A stretch of DNA of 64,000 nucleotides from Cannabis sativa (Eukaryota; Streptophyta; Magnoliopsida; Rosales; Cannabaceae): contig NC_083604.1 in NCBI RefSeq assembly GCF_029168945.1, positions 28,949,686-29,013,685 of the forward strand, read 5' to 3'. Shown piece by piece: positions 35,268 through 46,253 of this stretch (its first letter is position 1; each line of letters starts with the position of its first letter). The notes below the pieces were generated by a model that was given only the letters and a program-made list of their open reading frames with translations, was not told the DNA's origin and did no database searches. The translations under genes were made by a program, and so were the position numbers.

Positions 35268-35280
35268 TGGTATCAGAGCA
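35268..35280 (+). other. Primer-binding site (tRNA-iMet) of copia B
   Basis: TGGTATCAGAGCA exactly fits the 3' end of plant initiator tRNA-Met. Confidence 0.95.
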
Positions 35281-35293
35281 CCAATTCGTTCTA

Positions 35294-36250
35294 ATGGCCA
35301 CTGGAGAACAAACCCCAGGAAATGGTTCAGCTCAAGCTGGTAGCAATGTTGCTAACCAGACTTCAATTGTGTATGGTGCCTCATCCTCCACTCTCTCTGT
35401 TCCACACTTTGGGAGCACATTGAATTAGCCATTTGCTCTCAAGCTTGATAAGAACAATTTCTCTTTGTGGAAGACAATGGTTATGGCCATTGCTAGAGGA
35501 CATCGGCTTGATGGCTACTTGATGGGAGCCAGATCAAGACCAGAAGAGTTTTTACCTGTTCTCAATGTTGAAGAACAGCAGGGTGTTGGATCTGAGATAA
35601 ACCCTGAATTCGAACAGTGGATTGTCAATGACCAGCTGTTAATGGGCTGGCTTTATGGCTCTATGACTGAGAGCATTGCTACTGAGGTGATGGGATCTCT
35701 AACTTCTGCAGATCTGTGGAGTAGTCTAGAAGCACTGTTTGGTGCTCATTTAAAATCTAGAATGGATGAGTACAGAAATAAAATACAAACTGTCAGGAAA
35801 GGATCTATGAACATGACTGCGCATTTGAAGCAAAAGAAGCAATGGGCTGATGTTTTAGCCCTGGCAGGTGATCCTTACCCTGAACCATTACTCATTTCTA
35901 ATGTCTTATCTAGTTTGAATATGGAATATTTGCCCATAGTTCTGCAAATTGAAGCTCGAGAGAGAACAACTTGGCAGATCCTTGAAGATCTGTTGCTAAG
36001 TTTTGATAGCAAGTTGGATAAACTTAGTTCTTTTTCTAGAAACACCAAGCACTCAAACAATGCCTCTCCTACTGCAATTTTGCAAACAAGGGTGCTTTTG
36101 GAAATGGTGGAAACTTTGGCCAAGGAAACAACAGAGGCAGAGGAGGAACCAACAACAATGGAAATCGTGGCAGATTTGGTGGCAGAGGCAGAGGTGGTAG
36201 AGGAGGACCAAAACCCACTTGCCAAGTGTGTGGGAGATATGGTCATTCAG
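35294..36250 (+). pseudogene. Copia B gag (capsid and nucleocapsid), one stop and one frameshift
   Basis: ATG at 35294 opens a frame (MATGEQTPGNGSAQ) that meets TAG at 35426-35428 and then continues in frame (FALKLDKNNFSLWKTMV). The CAG-to-TAG change is the simplest reading. The capsid region is typical copia gag (SSLEALFGAHLKSRMDEYRN, then ILEDLLLSFDSKL). Between about 36045 and 36075 the frame shifts. In the following frame an RGG-rich stretch (NNRGRGG, GRFGGRGRGGRGG) leads to the zinc knuckle CQVCGRYGHSAAYC (36217-36258 region, C-x2-C-x4-H-x4-C). Gag packages element RNA into virus-like particles; this copy cannot make it whole. Confidence 0.92.
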
Positions 36251-37679
36251 CAGCTTATTGTTACAACCGCTATGCTGAGTCATTCATGGGAACAACACCA
36301 CTTGGAAACACTAATGACAGCAACAAACCAGGACAGAATGCTGCAGCATTTGTTGCCACACCAGAAATGCTTCAAGATGATGCTTGGTATGCAGACAGTG
36401 GTGCCAGCAACCATGTTACTTCTGAAGCTGCAAATCTGAATCAGAAAAATAAGTACAATGGCAAGGATTCTCTCATTGTTGGTGATGGTAATAAATTATC
36501 TATCAAGCATATTGGTTCTGGTTTCATGCCTACTGATGATGGTAGTTCCCTTGTTTTAAAAGAGATGTTGCATGTTCCTAGCATAACAAAAAATCTTGTT
36601 AGCATTTCTAAACTAACTGTTGATAATAATGTTACTGTCGAATTCTCATCTGATGATTGTTGTGTGAAGGACAATCAAACAAAGAAGAAAGTGCTTCAAG
36701 GGAAGCTTAAAGAAGGACTCTATTAGTTTGATTCCACATGTGTCAAGTCATCCCACCAAAACACCACTTCTGTCTCCTCTGCTCAGCCTAAATCCACATG
36801 TTTTTCTGCTTTTATCTTCTGTTTTAAGTCAAAATGTAACTCAGCCTACTGAGAATGTGTCTAAGTTTAATTCAATCAAGGATAAGTGGTATAGGAAACT
36901 AGGCCACCCATCCAATCATGTTTTAAACCTTGTTTTAAATCAAATGAATGTTAAGAATTTAAAAGGCAGTGAGTTCCATTTTTGTGAAGCATGCCAATAT
37001 GGCAAGTAAGATGCTTTACCTTTCTAGTTAAATCATGAAAAAGCTCAATTTCCCCTTGAATTGGTCCATACTGACATTTGGGGTCCCGCACCTATTATGT
37101 CAAATACCAATTTCAAGTTTTATATTCACTTCATAGATGATTTTAGTAGGTACACTTGGCTTTACCCTTTAAAGGCAAAATCTGATGCTTTTCAAGCCTT
37201 TACACAGTTCAAATGAAAACCAATTTGACAGAAAAATTAAAAAGCTAAAATCAGATTATGGTGGTGAATACCAACCCTTTTCGAAACTTGTCATAGAAAG
37301 TGGCATTGATTTCCAACATTCATGTCCTCACACCTCAGCTTAAAATGGAAGAGCTGAGCGAAAGCATAAACATATTGTTGAAATGGGACTCACTCTTCTT
37401 GCCCAAGCTAGCATGCCACTTAAATATTGGTGTGATGCTTTCCTCACTGCTGTTTATCTTATAAACAGATTGCCTACACCAGTTTTAGGCAACATCTCAC
37501 CCTTAGAAACTCTGTTTTCAAGAAAGCCTGACTATAACCATCTCAAAACCTTTGGCATAGCTTGCTTCCCTTGTTTGAGACCCTACCAATCACACAAATT
37601 TCAGTACCACTCCACCAAATGTGTGAACCTAGGGTATAGTGAAAACTTTAAAGGACACAAATGCTTAAGTAGTACATGA
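36251..37679 (+). pseudogene. Copia B protease and integrase, broken
   Basis: The protease is readable in the frame 36226-36726, with active site DAWYADSGASNHVT and the hydrophobic core LVSISKLTVD, ending at a TAG at 36724-36726. The next frame (36728-37009) carries the pre-integrase zinc finger (WYRKLGHPSNHVL, FHFCEACQYGK) and stops there. The integrase core is then scattered over frames: VHTDIWGPAP and IDDFSRYTWLYPL (about 37060-37170), KSDYGGEYQPF (about 37250-37280), and an open piece at 37383-37679 (LAQASMPLKYWCDAFLTA, INRLPTPVL). Stops near 37007, 37216 and beyond destroy it. From 37680 to 38099 lies a low-similarity linker. Confidence 0.9.
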
Positions 37680-38099
37680 AGAGTTTACATTTCTAGGAAT
37701 GTTATTTCTAATGAAAATGAGTTTCCATTCAAGCATGGTTTTCTTAACAATTTTCATAAAGAAAAACCTATTCAAGTTCATTTTCCTTCCTGGTCTGCCT
37801 CTGTAAATGTCCCAGTACAATCTCCACAACCTCAAACCAAACACAACTATCCTCTTCAAACTGATAGTACTCCAACTCTTGATAGCAATGAAGCACCTTC
37901 ACACAACAGTCACTTTGATCAGGGAATACATGATGATCATGACAGCAGTTATGTTTTTGAACATACTAACATTCCTGGAGAAAATACTGGTGATAACATA
38001 CTTGAACAGGAACATGAAAGTAATGATCAGCAAGATGAAAACCAGATCAGTGAACAATCTGTTGCCCCCACTGTTGCTCCCTTAGCTCCAACTCATCCT

Positions 38100-39734
38100 A
38101 TGATGACAAGAGCTAAGTCTGGCATTTTTAAGCCTAAGAATTACATAGGAAAAACTGCCATTATGAATAAACTGGAACTGCCCAGTTCATTAGCAGAAGC
38201 TTTAGCTCATGCTGGTTGGAACAAAGCTGTGGGAGAAGAGGTGTATGCCTTAAAGAAAAATAATACGTGGGTGTTGGTTCCAAAATTGCCAACCATGAAC
38301 ATTGTGAGAAACAAGTGGGTGTATAGAATCAAGCTCAATTTCGATGGGTCTGTTGAAAGACTTAAAGCTAGGCTTGTTGCCAAAGACTTTAGTCAAAGAC
38401 CTGGTATAGATGATGGAGAAACATTCAGTCCTGTTGTGAAGGCTTGCACTATTAGAATCGTTCTAACCATAGCTGTGTCAAGGTCATGGGAAGTGAGACA
38501 ACTTGATATAAATAATGCATTTCTAAATGGATGCTTGACTGAGGATGTTTATATGGAACAACCTGCTGGATTTGAAGATAAGGAACATCCTGGTTATGTT
38601 TGTAAGCTGTTAAAATCCTTGTATGGACTGAGACAAGCTCCAAGAGCATGGTTCGACAGATTGAAACACACTTTGGTTGATTGGAAATTCTGTAACTCTA
38701 AGGCTGACTCCTCATTATTTTTCTACAGAATCACCACTAATATTGTGTTTGTGCTTATCTATGTTGATGACATAATTGTCACATGTAACAACTTGGAAAA
38801 ACTCAAACAGTTTACAAGCAAGCTAAACAGAGTGTTTGCTCTAAAGGATCTTGGCACCTTACATTATTTCCTTCGAATCGAAGTTCACAGAGATGAGACT
38901 GGAATGTATTTATCTCAGGAAAAATACATAATAGATCTCTTAAAGAAATGCAACATGACACACCTAAAATCCTATCCCACTATCATGACAGTAAGCAAAA
39001 CTTTGTCCATTCAAGATGGTACTCTCATGAAAAATCCAACAGAGTACAGAAGCTTAATTGGAGCACTTCAGTACCTCACTCACACCAAGCCTGATATAAG
39101 TTTTTCTGTAAATAAACTGAGTCAGTTTTTGAAGGCACCAACAGATGTTCATTGGTCTGCAGCAAAGAAAATTCTCAGGTACTTAAAAGGCACTCAAGAT
39201 CACAGCCTACACATCAAATACAATGACAGATTGACTCTTACAGGCTATACTGATGCAGATTGGGCTTCTTGTCCTGATGACAGGAAGTCTGTAGCTGGTT
39301 ATTGTGTTTACTTTGGAGACTCACTAGTGTCGTGGTCATCAAAGAAGCAAGCTGTCATCTCTCGATCAAGTACAGAATCAGAATACAGGGCACTTGCTCA
39401 AGTGGCTGCTGAACTTTCCTGGATTCGATCTCTGCTGCAGGAAATAAAATTTCCTCTCAATCATACTCCAATTATTTGGTGTGACAACATGGGAGCAAGT
39501 TCCTTGGCCTCAAATCCTGTTTATCATGGTAGGACCAAGCATATTAAGTTGGATGTACACTTTGTTAGGGATAAAGTTCTTGCCGAAGAACTCGACATCA
39601 GATATATTCCATCCCATGATCAAACTGCGGACTGTTTAACAAAAAGTCTATCCAACAGCAGGTTCCATTTTCTTGTTGACAAACTAGGTGTGGTTTCCAC
39701 CCCGCTTAGTTTGAGAGGAGGTGTTAGAAAATAA
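38100..39734 (+). CDS. Copia B reverse transcriptase and RNase H, open frame
   Basis: This is an uninterrupted 544-codon frame of the RVT_2 family. Residues 50-130 hold WVLVPKLP, NKWVYRIKLNFDGSVERLKA and GETFSPVVK. The first catalytic Asp is D136 (QLDINNAFLNG) and the active site is YVDD at 221-224. The linker KDLGTLHYFL follows. The RNase H region carries GYTDADWASCPDDRKSVAGY, the SSTESEYRAL segment, CDNMGASSLASNPVYHGRTK and HFVRDKV. The stop lies inside the 3' LTR. The ATG at 38100 is internal to the original polyprotein. All catalytic residues are present while upstream domains are broken. Confidence 0.95.
   Translation: MMTRAKSGIFKPKNYIGKTAIMNKLELPSSLAEALAHAGWNKAVGEEVYALKKNNTWVLVPKLPTMNIVRNKWVYRIKLNFDGSVERLKARLVAKDFSQRPGIDDGETFSPVVKACTIRIVLTIAVSRSWEVRQLDINNAFLNGCLTEDVYMEQPAGFEDKEHPGYVCKLLKSLYGLRQAPRAWFDRLKHTLVDWKFCNSKADSSLFFYRITTNIVFVLIYVDDIIVTCNNLEKLKQFTSKLNRVFALKDLGTLHYFLRIEVHRDETGMYLSQEKYIIDLLKKCNMTHLKSYPTIMTVSKTLSIQDGTLMKNPTEYRSLIGALQYLTHTKPDISFSVNKLSQFLKAPTDVHWSAAKKILRYLKGTQDHSLHIKYNDRLTLTGYTDADWASCPDDRKSVAGYCVYFGDSLVSWSSKKQAVISRSSTESEYRALAQVAAELSWIRSLLQEIKFPLNHTPIIWCDNMGASSLASNPVYHGRTKHIKLDVHFVRDKVLAEELDIRYIPSHDQTADCLTKSLSNSRFHFLVDKLGVVSTPLSLRGGVRK
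39711..39721 (+). other. Polypurine tract of copia B
   Basis: The purine run GAGAGGAGG sits directly before the 3' LTR start (TGTTAG at 39722). Confidence 0.85.
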
Positions 39735-39836
39735 AAATGTCACTGGTTACCATTTTCTCACTTTTGCTATTTCTTTTATGTCATTTATGTAAATTAATTA
39801 TTCTTTGCATGATTTTCAATCATTGCACTCCGTACA

Positions 39837-40268
39837 TGTGACAGTCAGTAGTCCCGTGATCCGTAAGGGGAAACACTGGGTAAGCTGTGCAATCCCACAC
39901 CGCCTGGGGAAGGTCAAGTGGGATGATTCAGAGACTGTGTAGGTATGGGACTACACAGTTGAAGAGGGCTTAAATAGATTGATTGGTACTACCTATATCA
40001 ACAAGGTGCATCTTGTTTTTCGGTAGTCCATCTCGAAAGAACTCCACAGTTAAGCGTGCTTGGCCTGGGGCAATTTTAGGATGGGTGACCTCCTGGGAAG
40101 TTTTCCCAAGAAGCGTGCGAGTGAGGACAAAGCACGCTAAAAACACTCGTGTTGGTCTGTAGGGTCAGTCATTAGTCCATAAAGCAGCCAGAGTGGCGTA
40201 CTCGTGTATAAGAGCCATTTGTCCATGGGTGTAAGGACCCAATGGAGGCTTGAAACGGGGACGTTACA
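39837..40268 (+). mobile_element. Solo LTR of a Cassandra-type TRIM retrotransposon
   Basis: The 432 bases start TGTGACAGTC and end GGGACGTTACA, flanked by the exact duplication GTACA (39832-39836 and 40269-40273). It contains the CCCACACCGCCTGGGG block typical of Cassandra LTRs and a central 5S-rRNA-derived segment. No second LTR, primer site or internal region is present, so it is a solo LTR formed by LTR-LTR recombination. Cassandra elements are non-autonomous and use a 5S-type internal promoter. Frames overlapping it are not genes. Confidence 0.9.
40027..40104 (+). promoter_or_regulatory. 5S-rRNA-derived sequence with pol III internal promoter elements
   Basis: AGAACTCCACAGTTAAGCG followed by TGCTTGG (A-box region, about 40038-40063) and AGGATGGGTGACCTCCTGGG (C-box region, about 40078-40097) match plant 5S rRNA nearly exactly. 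Between them the intermediate element has drifted (CCTGGGGCAATTTT instead of the GCGAGAGTAGTACT type). The 5' third and the 3' end of 5S rRNA are not conserved, so this is not a 5S gene. It is the conserved promoter core of the Cassandra LTR. Confidence 0.9.
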
Positions 40269-40453
40269 GTACAAATTCTCTCTCTTTTCGGTTATAAATG
40301 TCAGAGAGAATATTCTCTTCTTTTGTCCGTACTCCAACCTTTTGGGAGTGAGGTGTAATTATTCTAGAATGTACTATTGCTATTATATAATGAAAAGTTT
40401 GCACAGCAGCTCATTGAGCTGATTTTTCCAATTACCATTTTCCTATTTTCTTA

Positions 40454-41091
40454 ACTCACAAGTCGTCTTACGTCATCTAGCCAAATGCGAATCACTGTTC
40501 GGTCACCATGTTAGGATGATCTAGCTAATTCAACAAGTCTAATATAGCACATTGTACTTCCATGTCTCTCTCTTGATCCATCCAGCATTAGCACAATTTT
40601 GATGTGCTAAATGTCGTGCAGCTGCCTATTTACTGTGCCACGTGTCATTTTATTCCATGCCACATCATTTAGACAGTTTTTGAGATAACACTTATGATGT
40701 CCAATCTTGAGACATGTTATAATACAATTTAATAGCCAATCTATCATATTTTATATTTTTTTCTCTTCTTTTGAAATAAATTTAAATTTAAATTCAAATA
40801 AAAGAGGTTCAATATTTATTTACATAGGAAACTATACATTTTAACATTTTTTTTCAAAAATCCATAAGAAAAAGCAATATTGGAAATTGGAATGCATAAT
40901 GAGAAATGCTTGGATTTACACCACTTTTGAGCTATCGTGAAATTTTCGAGCTCACACATATGTAAATTATCCCAAAATTAGCGAACTAAAATAAATAAAA
41001 GTCGAAATCGAAGAGATTCCCACAGCCCACCCACGCACAAACTCTCCCGCGATCATCTTCTCGTTCCCCATTTCCTTGCACTTTTATTAAA
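40454..41091 (+). promoter_or_regulatory. Upstream region of the dioxygenase gene
   Basis: No element or gene is recognised. It is AT-rich up to about 41010, then a C-rich segment (about 41020-41080) that looks like a 5' UTR leads to the start ATG. No clear TATA box was assigned. Copia B lies about 640 bases upstream of the start codon. Confidence 0.4.
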
Positions 41092-43664
41092 ATGGATCTT
41101 CCGGTGATCGATCTTTCCGACTACTTGTCGACAACGGCTACATCAGATGCCCAACTCAGTGAGCTATGCGGCGTAGTGAGCCGCTCCCTAAGGGAGACTG
41201 GGGCTCTGCTTGTCAAGGATCCAAGGTGCTCTGCTCAGGACAACGATCTTTTCATTGATATGATGGAGAGGTACTTTCAGTCCCCCCGTGATTTCAAGCT
41301 TCTGCAGGAGAGACCCCATTTACATTACCAGGTATTCATGGAGAAAAACAAATATGACAATTTTCAGTTGGGTTTTCTTATTAGATTTTTATTATGGGAA
41401 GAAAACAAATAAAAAGTTACTTGAATTAGTTGACCCTTTGAGTACTCATTCTTCCATGGAATTGAGTTGGTAGCATGAGTAAATTGTATGTTGGTTAAAG
41501 TCTGAAATGGGATTTGTTAAAAATAGAGCAATCGTGTACTACAGTGGGATTACAAAAGTGGAGGGAATTTTTTTTTTGTTGATGCGTTATCAATGGTTAT
41601 CATTTATGGTGTAACCACAGATTGATTATGCTTGCAATTAAAATAACAGGTTGGGGTGACCCCAGAAGGGGTGGAAGTCCCCAGAAGTTTGGTTGATGAA
41701 GAAATGCAGGAAAAATTAAGAGCCATGCCGGAAGAATATCGGCCATCCTCTCCAAAGGGCCCAGATTGTAAGTGGCGGTACATGTGGAGAGTGGGTCCTC
41801 GGCCCTTACAAACCAAATTTAAGGTCTCTCATTGTTCTCTTCATTTCACACCAATGTAATTTGATTGCTTTCTTTTTTTATGTTTTCCTTCTGTTGTTTC
41901 AGGAACTCAATGCAGAGCCCGTCATACCTGAAGGTTTTCCCAAGTGGAAGGATACCATGGACTCTTGGGGTTACAAAATGATATCGGCCATAGAGGTAAA
42001 GCAGTAATGTGGTCTATTTATCTGTAATTTATGATTCGTTACGCATTTTTTATTTTATTTTTTAAAAATCAAATTGTTGACCTTCTCCCCAGGTTGTTGC
42101 TGAAATGGCAGCCATTGGATTTGGTCTGCCTAAGGATGCATTCACTTCCCTAATGAAGCAGGTGATAGGTCTTTGTGACTAGAAACTTCAACTTTACTGG
42201 AGTTCGTTTCTTAACGTAACTGTGATAGTTATATCGATTACATTATGTCCTCATACATATGCAGTGTGTCTGATTTATTCTCTTACTATTAGTAGTATAA
42301 TCGCAACATTACTCTCCTCTCTTAAGGGATACGAGTGTACTTGTCTACATGTAACCAGTATTTTGTATTTCATGAAACTGTACATTTTCATCTGTCGCTT
42401 CCTGTTTAGCTTAATAAAATTTATGGCTTACTTTTATTTGCAAACCTCAGGGACCACATCTTTTAGCTCCCACAGGAAGTGACCTTCAAACTCACGGCCG
42501 AGAGGGAACTGTGTTTGCAGGATATCACTATGACCTTAACTTCTTAACAATTCATGGCAGAAGTAGATTTCCTGGTTTAAATATCTGGCTTAGAAATGGG
42601 CGAAAAGTTGAGGTGAAGGTTCCCGTAGGATGCCTTCTCATTCAAACTGGAAAACAGGTTAGAGTACTTGAGAGTCATGTGCATAAATCATAACAATTCT
42701 TTTAACTTGGTTCTTTCATTTTGAAGCTACGCGAGCTTTTGATTACATAAGAGGAACATATATTCTATAATGTTAAATTTTTACAGCAATGAAGATTAAC
42801 CATCACAATTTGTTTTAGTGATGTTGTAGAATAGATAAATGATCATATTTTGTGTTGAATTTATCCATTTTGATTTTGAGTGTGATAGTTACTGTTAGTT
42901 TTATTTTTTGGTCATATTTGTATTAGATATGAAGTTTCATAAGAGCCCTCCCTTAGCTGTATTTAGTGTACCTAATTTATCACGAAGGATCCAGCTATGC
43001 CGATGTTATGACAACAAAAATTGATTCATGAGGATAATAAACTTTTGTCAGATTGAACTTTTTAGATTTTCATTTTGTTCCACAATATGCTATGATCACT
43101 CGTTAAGCATAGTGGTATTAGTTTTCGTGCTAATTCCTTATGTCACTTATTGTATGCACAGATAGAATGGTTGACTGCAGGAGATTGTATAGCTGGAATG
43201 CACGAAGTTGTTGTGACAAGCAGGACAACAGATGCAATCAAACTAGCATCCGAGCAAAATCGGAGCCTTTGGAGAGTGTCGTCTACAGTGAGTGAAGCTA
43301 TCAGCTTCATTGAAATTGCAATATATGAAGTTTCTTTCCATCTAATTGGCATTTAAAGATTATTTTTTTCTCCATATTTCTGCATGGCATTTTGTATAAG
43401 AGTTTGAGTATGAAGAACTCAAAAAGTCAGCAAACATAAAATAGAAAAGATGAATGACTTCCCTCAAACATCTTAAGCTTATAATTTTCTTATTTTTTCT
43501 TTTGGCAGTTGTTTGCTCATATAGCGTCTGATGCTATCCTGAAACCCTTAGGCCACTTTGCAGAATCTCCACTTGCTAGCAAATATCCTCCCCTGTGTGC
43601 AGGAGAGTTTGTGGAGAAAGAGCTTGCTGTAATCAATCTGAAAGGACAAAGTAAAGAGAGCTAG
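41092..43664 (+). CDS. 2-oxoglutarate/Fe(II)-dependent dioxygenase superfamily protein, complete
   Basis: Seven exons: 41092-41331, 41650-41823, 41903-41995, 42093-42161, 42451-42657, 43162-43287 and 43509-43664 (TAG). All introns are GT-AG and phase 0, giving 354 residues. The N-terminus (MDLPVIDLSDYLS) is the isopenicillin-N-synthase-like start of plant soluble dioxygenases. Iron ligands are H218 and D220 (GYHYDLNFL) and H275 (AGMHEVV); the 2-oxoglutarate-binding R-x-S is R299-V-S301 (LWRVSS). Length fits the family. No signal peptide is seen, so it is probably cytosolic. The substrate cannot be told from sequence; it resembles a small conserved group of uncharacterised plant dioxygenases rather than hormone or flavonoid enzymes. 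The start has a good context (AAAATGGA). The gene sits between two blocks of mobile DNA and appears intact. Confidence 0.93.
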
Positions 43665-44949
43665 TAACTTCTAGCAAGTGAATTCTTTGTTTTGGCCATG
43701 TCAAACTGAACAGAATTTATGTTGTTTTAATAAAATTGAGTGCTAATTGCAACAAGGATGCTCCAGACATGTTTGTCTTCTAGCTGCAGAAACTTGGTTA
43801 CTGGAGGATTCATTTTATCTTGTTACACAACATTTTCCTTCTCACTCTACTATGTAATATTCAACATTTGCGCTTGCATGGTAGATGTTTCTCATGTTTT
43901 AAAACATCTTTTGTGAATTACTATACTTGTTTGGCCCTTTTCTAATTCCATAATGTGTTCAAATTTCTTCTACTGAAAAGAAAATTTGTTGGAAGTATTT
44001 GGTTGATATGGATATTATATACTAACCTAAATTCTTTTATATGATGTACATTGTTGTTCTTGCATGCAATTGGCTAATTTTAAAAATAGCGAATCCAAAT
44101 TTATTTTTGATATTACAAATTCTTAAAAAATTTTCAAATAACATTTATATTATAGTCGCGGTAATATTTTTGTTTTAAATTTTTTGATCACAAAAATAAA
44201 AATATTTTTTTTGTTTTTGAAAAACAAAAATGTATTCTACAATTACTTTTATTTTTCAATTTTAAAAATAAAAAATAATAGTATGTCTGTAAAATTCATT
44301 TTTTATTTTTATTTGTTGATTTTATTTAATTCGGGTTTGAAGTTGGGTCCAAGTCTTGGTTCGAGTTCGGTTTCTAAGGTCTAAGTTGGGGTTTGAGTTA
44401 AAAATATTGATTAAAAATAAACTGTTTTAAAAATAATTTGAAAGTGATTTTTTTTTTTTAAATTTAGATTCTTAATTAAAAAATAAAAATGTTTTATAGA
44501 ACATGATTATGAAAAATATTTTCACTTTTCTAATTTTAAAATCAAAACACTGATTAAAAAAATATTACCAAACCAACTATATATAAATCCTAATATATAA
44601 ATGTCTATTTATTGTGCATTTAACATAATATTGTGTATTTAACAGAATTTATCTAAACAGAAAGTTAACTTTAAAATAATGTATTGCATCTTCTTAGACA
44701 GATACAACAACCATTCACAATAATTATCTTTCAATGTCTTTAAAACTGCAGTATATAATAATTCTATGAACATGTACCGAAACATGAAACTCTCCTCATT
44801 AGATTTTTTTTTTAAACAACTTGCCTTAATATATTATAATAATTAATTCCATATATTAACAACTACAACCATCAACACATGATGTGGAAAAGGTACAACT
44901 AATGTGCAGTGTTATCCATATTTTTGTAATCATAATACGTGAATTTTAA
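43665..44949. other. 3' flank of the dioxygenase gene and AT-rich intergenic DNA
   Basis: A probable polyadenylation signal (AATAAA, about 43728-43733) follows the stop. The rest has no supported gene and includes a MITE-like element at 44158-44573. Confidence 0.5.
44158..44573. mobile_element. Possible MITE with GGTAATATTTTT termini
   Basis: GGTAATATTTTT at 44160-44171 and its inverse AAAAAAATATTACC at 44556-44569 bound about 410 bases that are very AT-rich and partly self-complementary between the two sides. There are no coding frames of note. No target-site duplication was identified. Confidence 0.4.
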
Positions 44950-46253
44950 TCAAGAAAGGCTACAAAGTCATTAGCTCTGACTAGCGATAAAGGCCTCAAC
45001 TTCACGGGAAGAATTTCCGTGATAGGAAGTTCCCTGACTGCTAGTAACATAGAGGGTATCCATGAGTCGAAGTCTTTCCCAGTTCTAAGAACCAAAGACA
45101 TCAGCTCCCGAGAAGAGTGTGGAATTTCCCAGAAGGGCCAAGGTAGTTTGAGATGCGTCAAACCAAGCTACACCCTTAGCCTGCGGAGGCTCTGCCTATA
45201 CGTGTCAGACTATGAGCCTAGTGAGCAAGCTTTTTCAGGTACGACGTCAAAGGTTTTCTCCCACGACACGCTATTGTACAGAGCATGTGTGTCCTTATGT
45301 ACCTGACTAAATGATCCAACGACTAGGGATAAGGAAAATTCAAAAAGGAAAAGCCCTAAGATGACACGCGTATGAGGCCCAACCTATACAATCTGGCACT
45401 CATAAATGCCATATGGGAAAAATGCCACCTAGCAATCTAATGGTTAGATTTCGCCCCAACGTTGATCAATCCAAGGCAGCACATGAAGAGAGGTTGGCCT
45501 ATAAATACCGTGGTAAAGCACAAGAGTGGGGGACTTTTGGGAGAGACTCTTTTACTGGGGCAAGATTCATTGTTCACCATTTTGGGCAAACACACTTGTA
45601 TTAAGCGAGATAGTATTACACTTAAAGAACTCCAGAATATTCTCACTAAGCTTCCTCTTCTTCAAAAAGAGCACGGGGGAAAAGGGGTTTCAGTCCATTG
45701 TATCTCTATTTGTATAAATAGTAATCGACCGATGGGCCTAATAAAATAGACTCGTGGACTAAGGGCAGCTAACGCCTGAACCACGTAAGAATATCTTATT
45801 TGTTATCTTGTTATTTATATCATTATTACTTTCTTAAGCTCTAAAAATATTTAGTTGCCGAAAATCTCAGTAAACATTTTGGTGTTTTCATTGAGAGCTG
45901 AAGAAAGAAACATGCACAATGGTCGTCGATGCAAGCCTGTAAAAAGAAGGGCCTGTGCGAGAGAAGGAAGGCCACCTGAATGCCTGTTAGGGTCCGGCCA
46001 GAGGTTAGGAGGGTCTTGGTCAGAGGTATTGTCGAGACTGAAGGCCTATGCCCTCGACCGTCCGAAGAAGGTGCAGAAGATAAATGCATACGATCTTAAA
46101 ACACTCATTGTACTCACGTTTGCCCCTAAAATCTCAGATCTGGCCAGTAAACTCCCTTGAGAGATGACCGGCCACTAGCATCCTCAAGCTCGTGTCCTCC
46201 GCCGTCCTCTACGGCATAACTACGCAGACACGACGAGGTGCAAAAGGTGTTGG
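44950..46253 (+). mobile_element. LTR and 5' leader remnant of a gypsy-like (Tat/Ogre-like) retrotransposon
   Basis: A TATA-type promoter (CCTATAAATACCG, about 45498-45510) is followed by a transcript-like segment. An LTR-type end (CTCAGTAAACA, about 45866-45876) precedes TTTGGTGTTTTCATTGAGAG, which resembles the post-LTR primer region of plant Tat/Ogre elements (usually TGGTGCTTTCATTGAGAGC). A 101-codon frame downstream (45855-46160), with MHNGRRCKPVKRRACAREGR, could be the start of gag but I do not recognise it. The second LTR and pol are absent. The remnant ends where the copia D LTR starts. The left boundary is uncertain. Confidence 0.5.
45496..45512 (+). promoter_or_regulatory. TATA-box promoter in the gypsy-like LTR remnant
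   Basis: GGCCTATAAATACCG is a canonical plant TATA context. It lies about 370 bases upstream of the presumed LTR end, consistent with an LTR promoter on the plus strand. Confidence 0.5.

Larger units (their letters stand above)
34960..40453 (+). mobile_element. Ty1-copia retrotransposon B, with a Cassandra LTR inside its 3' LTR
   Basis: The element is on the plus strand. The 5' LTR (34960 to about 35264) begins TGTTAGAAAATGAAAATG, and the 3' LTR (39722 to about 40453) begins TGTTAGAAAATAAAAATG. A classic tRNA-iMet primer site follows the 5' LTR (35268-35280) and a purine tract (GAGAGGAGG) precedes the 3' LTR. Internal order is gag, zinc knuckle, protease, integrase, RT and RNase H, the copia order. 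Gag and integrase carry stops and frameshifts; RT-RNase H is fully open. No target-site duplication was found: CATAA precedes the element but is not seen after it. Confidence 0.95.
39722..40453 (+). repeat. Copia B 3' LTR, interrupted by Cassandra
   Basis: It matches the 5' LTR up to 39836 and again from 40269, with GTACA duplicated. Without the insertion it is about 295 bp. Confidence 0.9.

Noticed and set aside
40027..40104. Functional 5S rRNA gene
   Set aside because: Only the A-box and C-box parts are conserved; the 5' third and 3' end do not match and the flanks are those of a Cassandra LTR with a target-site duplication.
44184..44384. 66-codon frame downstream of the dioxygenase
   Set aside because: AT-rich chance frame inside a MITE-like, self-complementary region.
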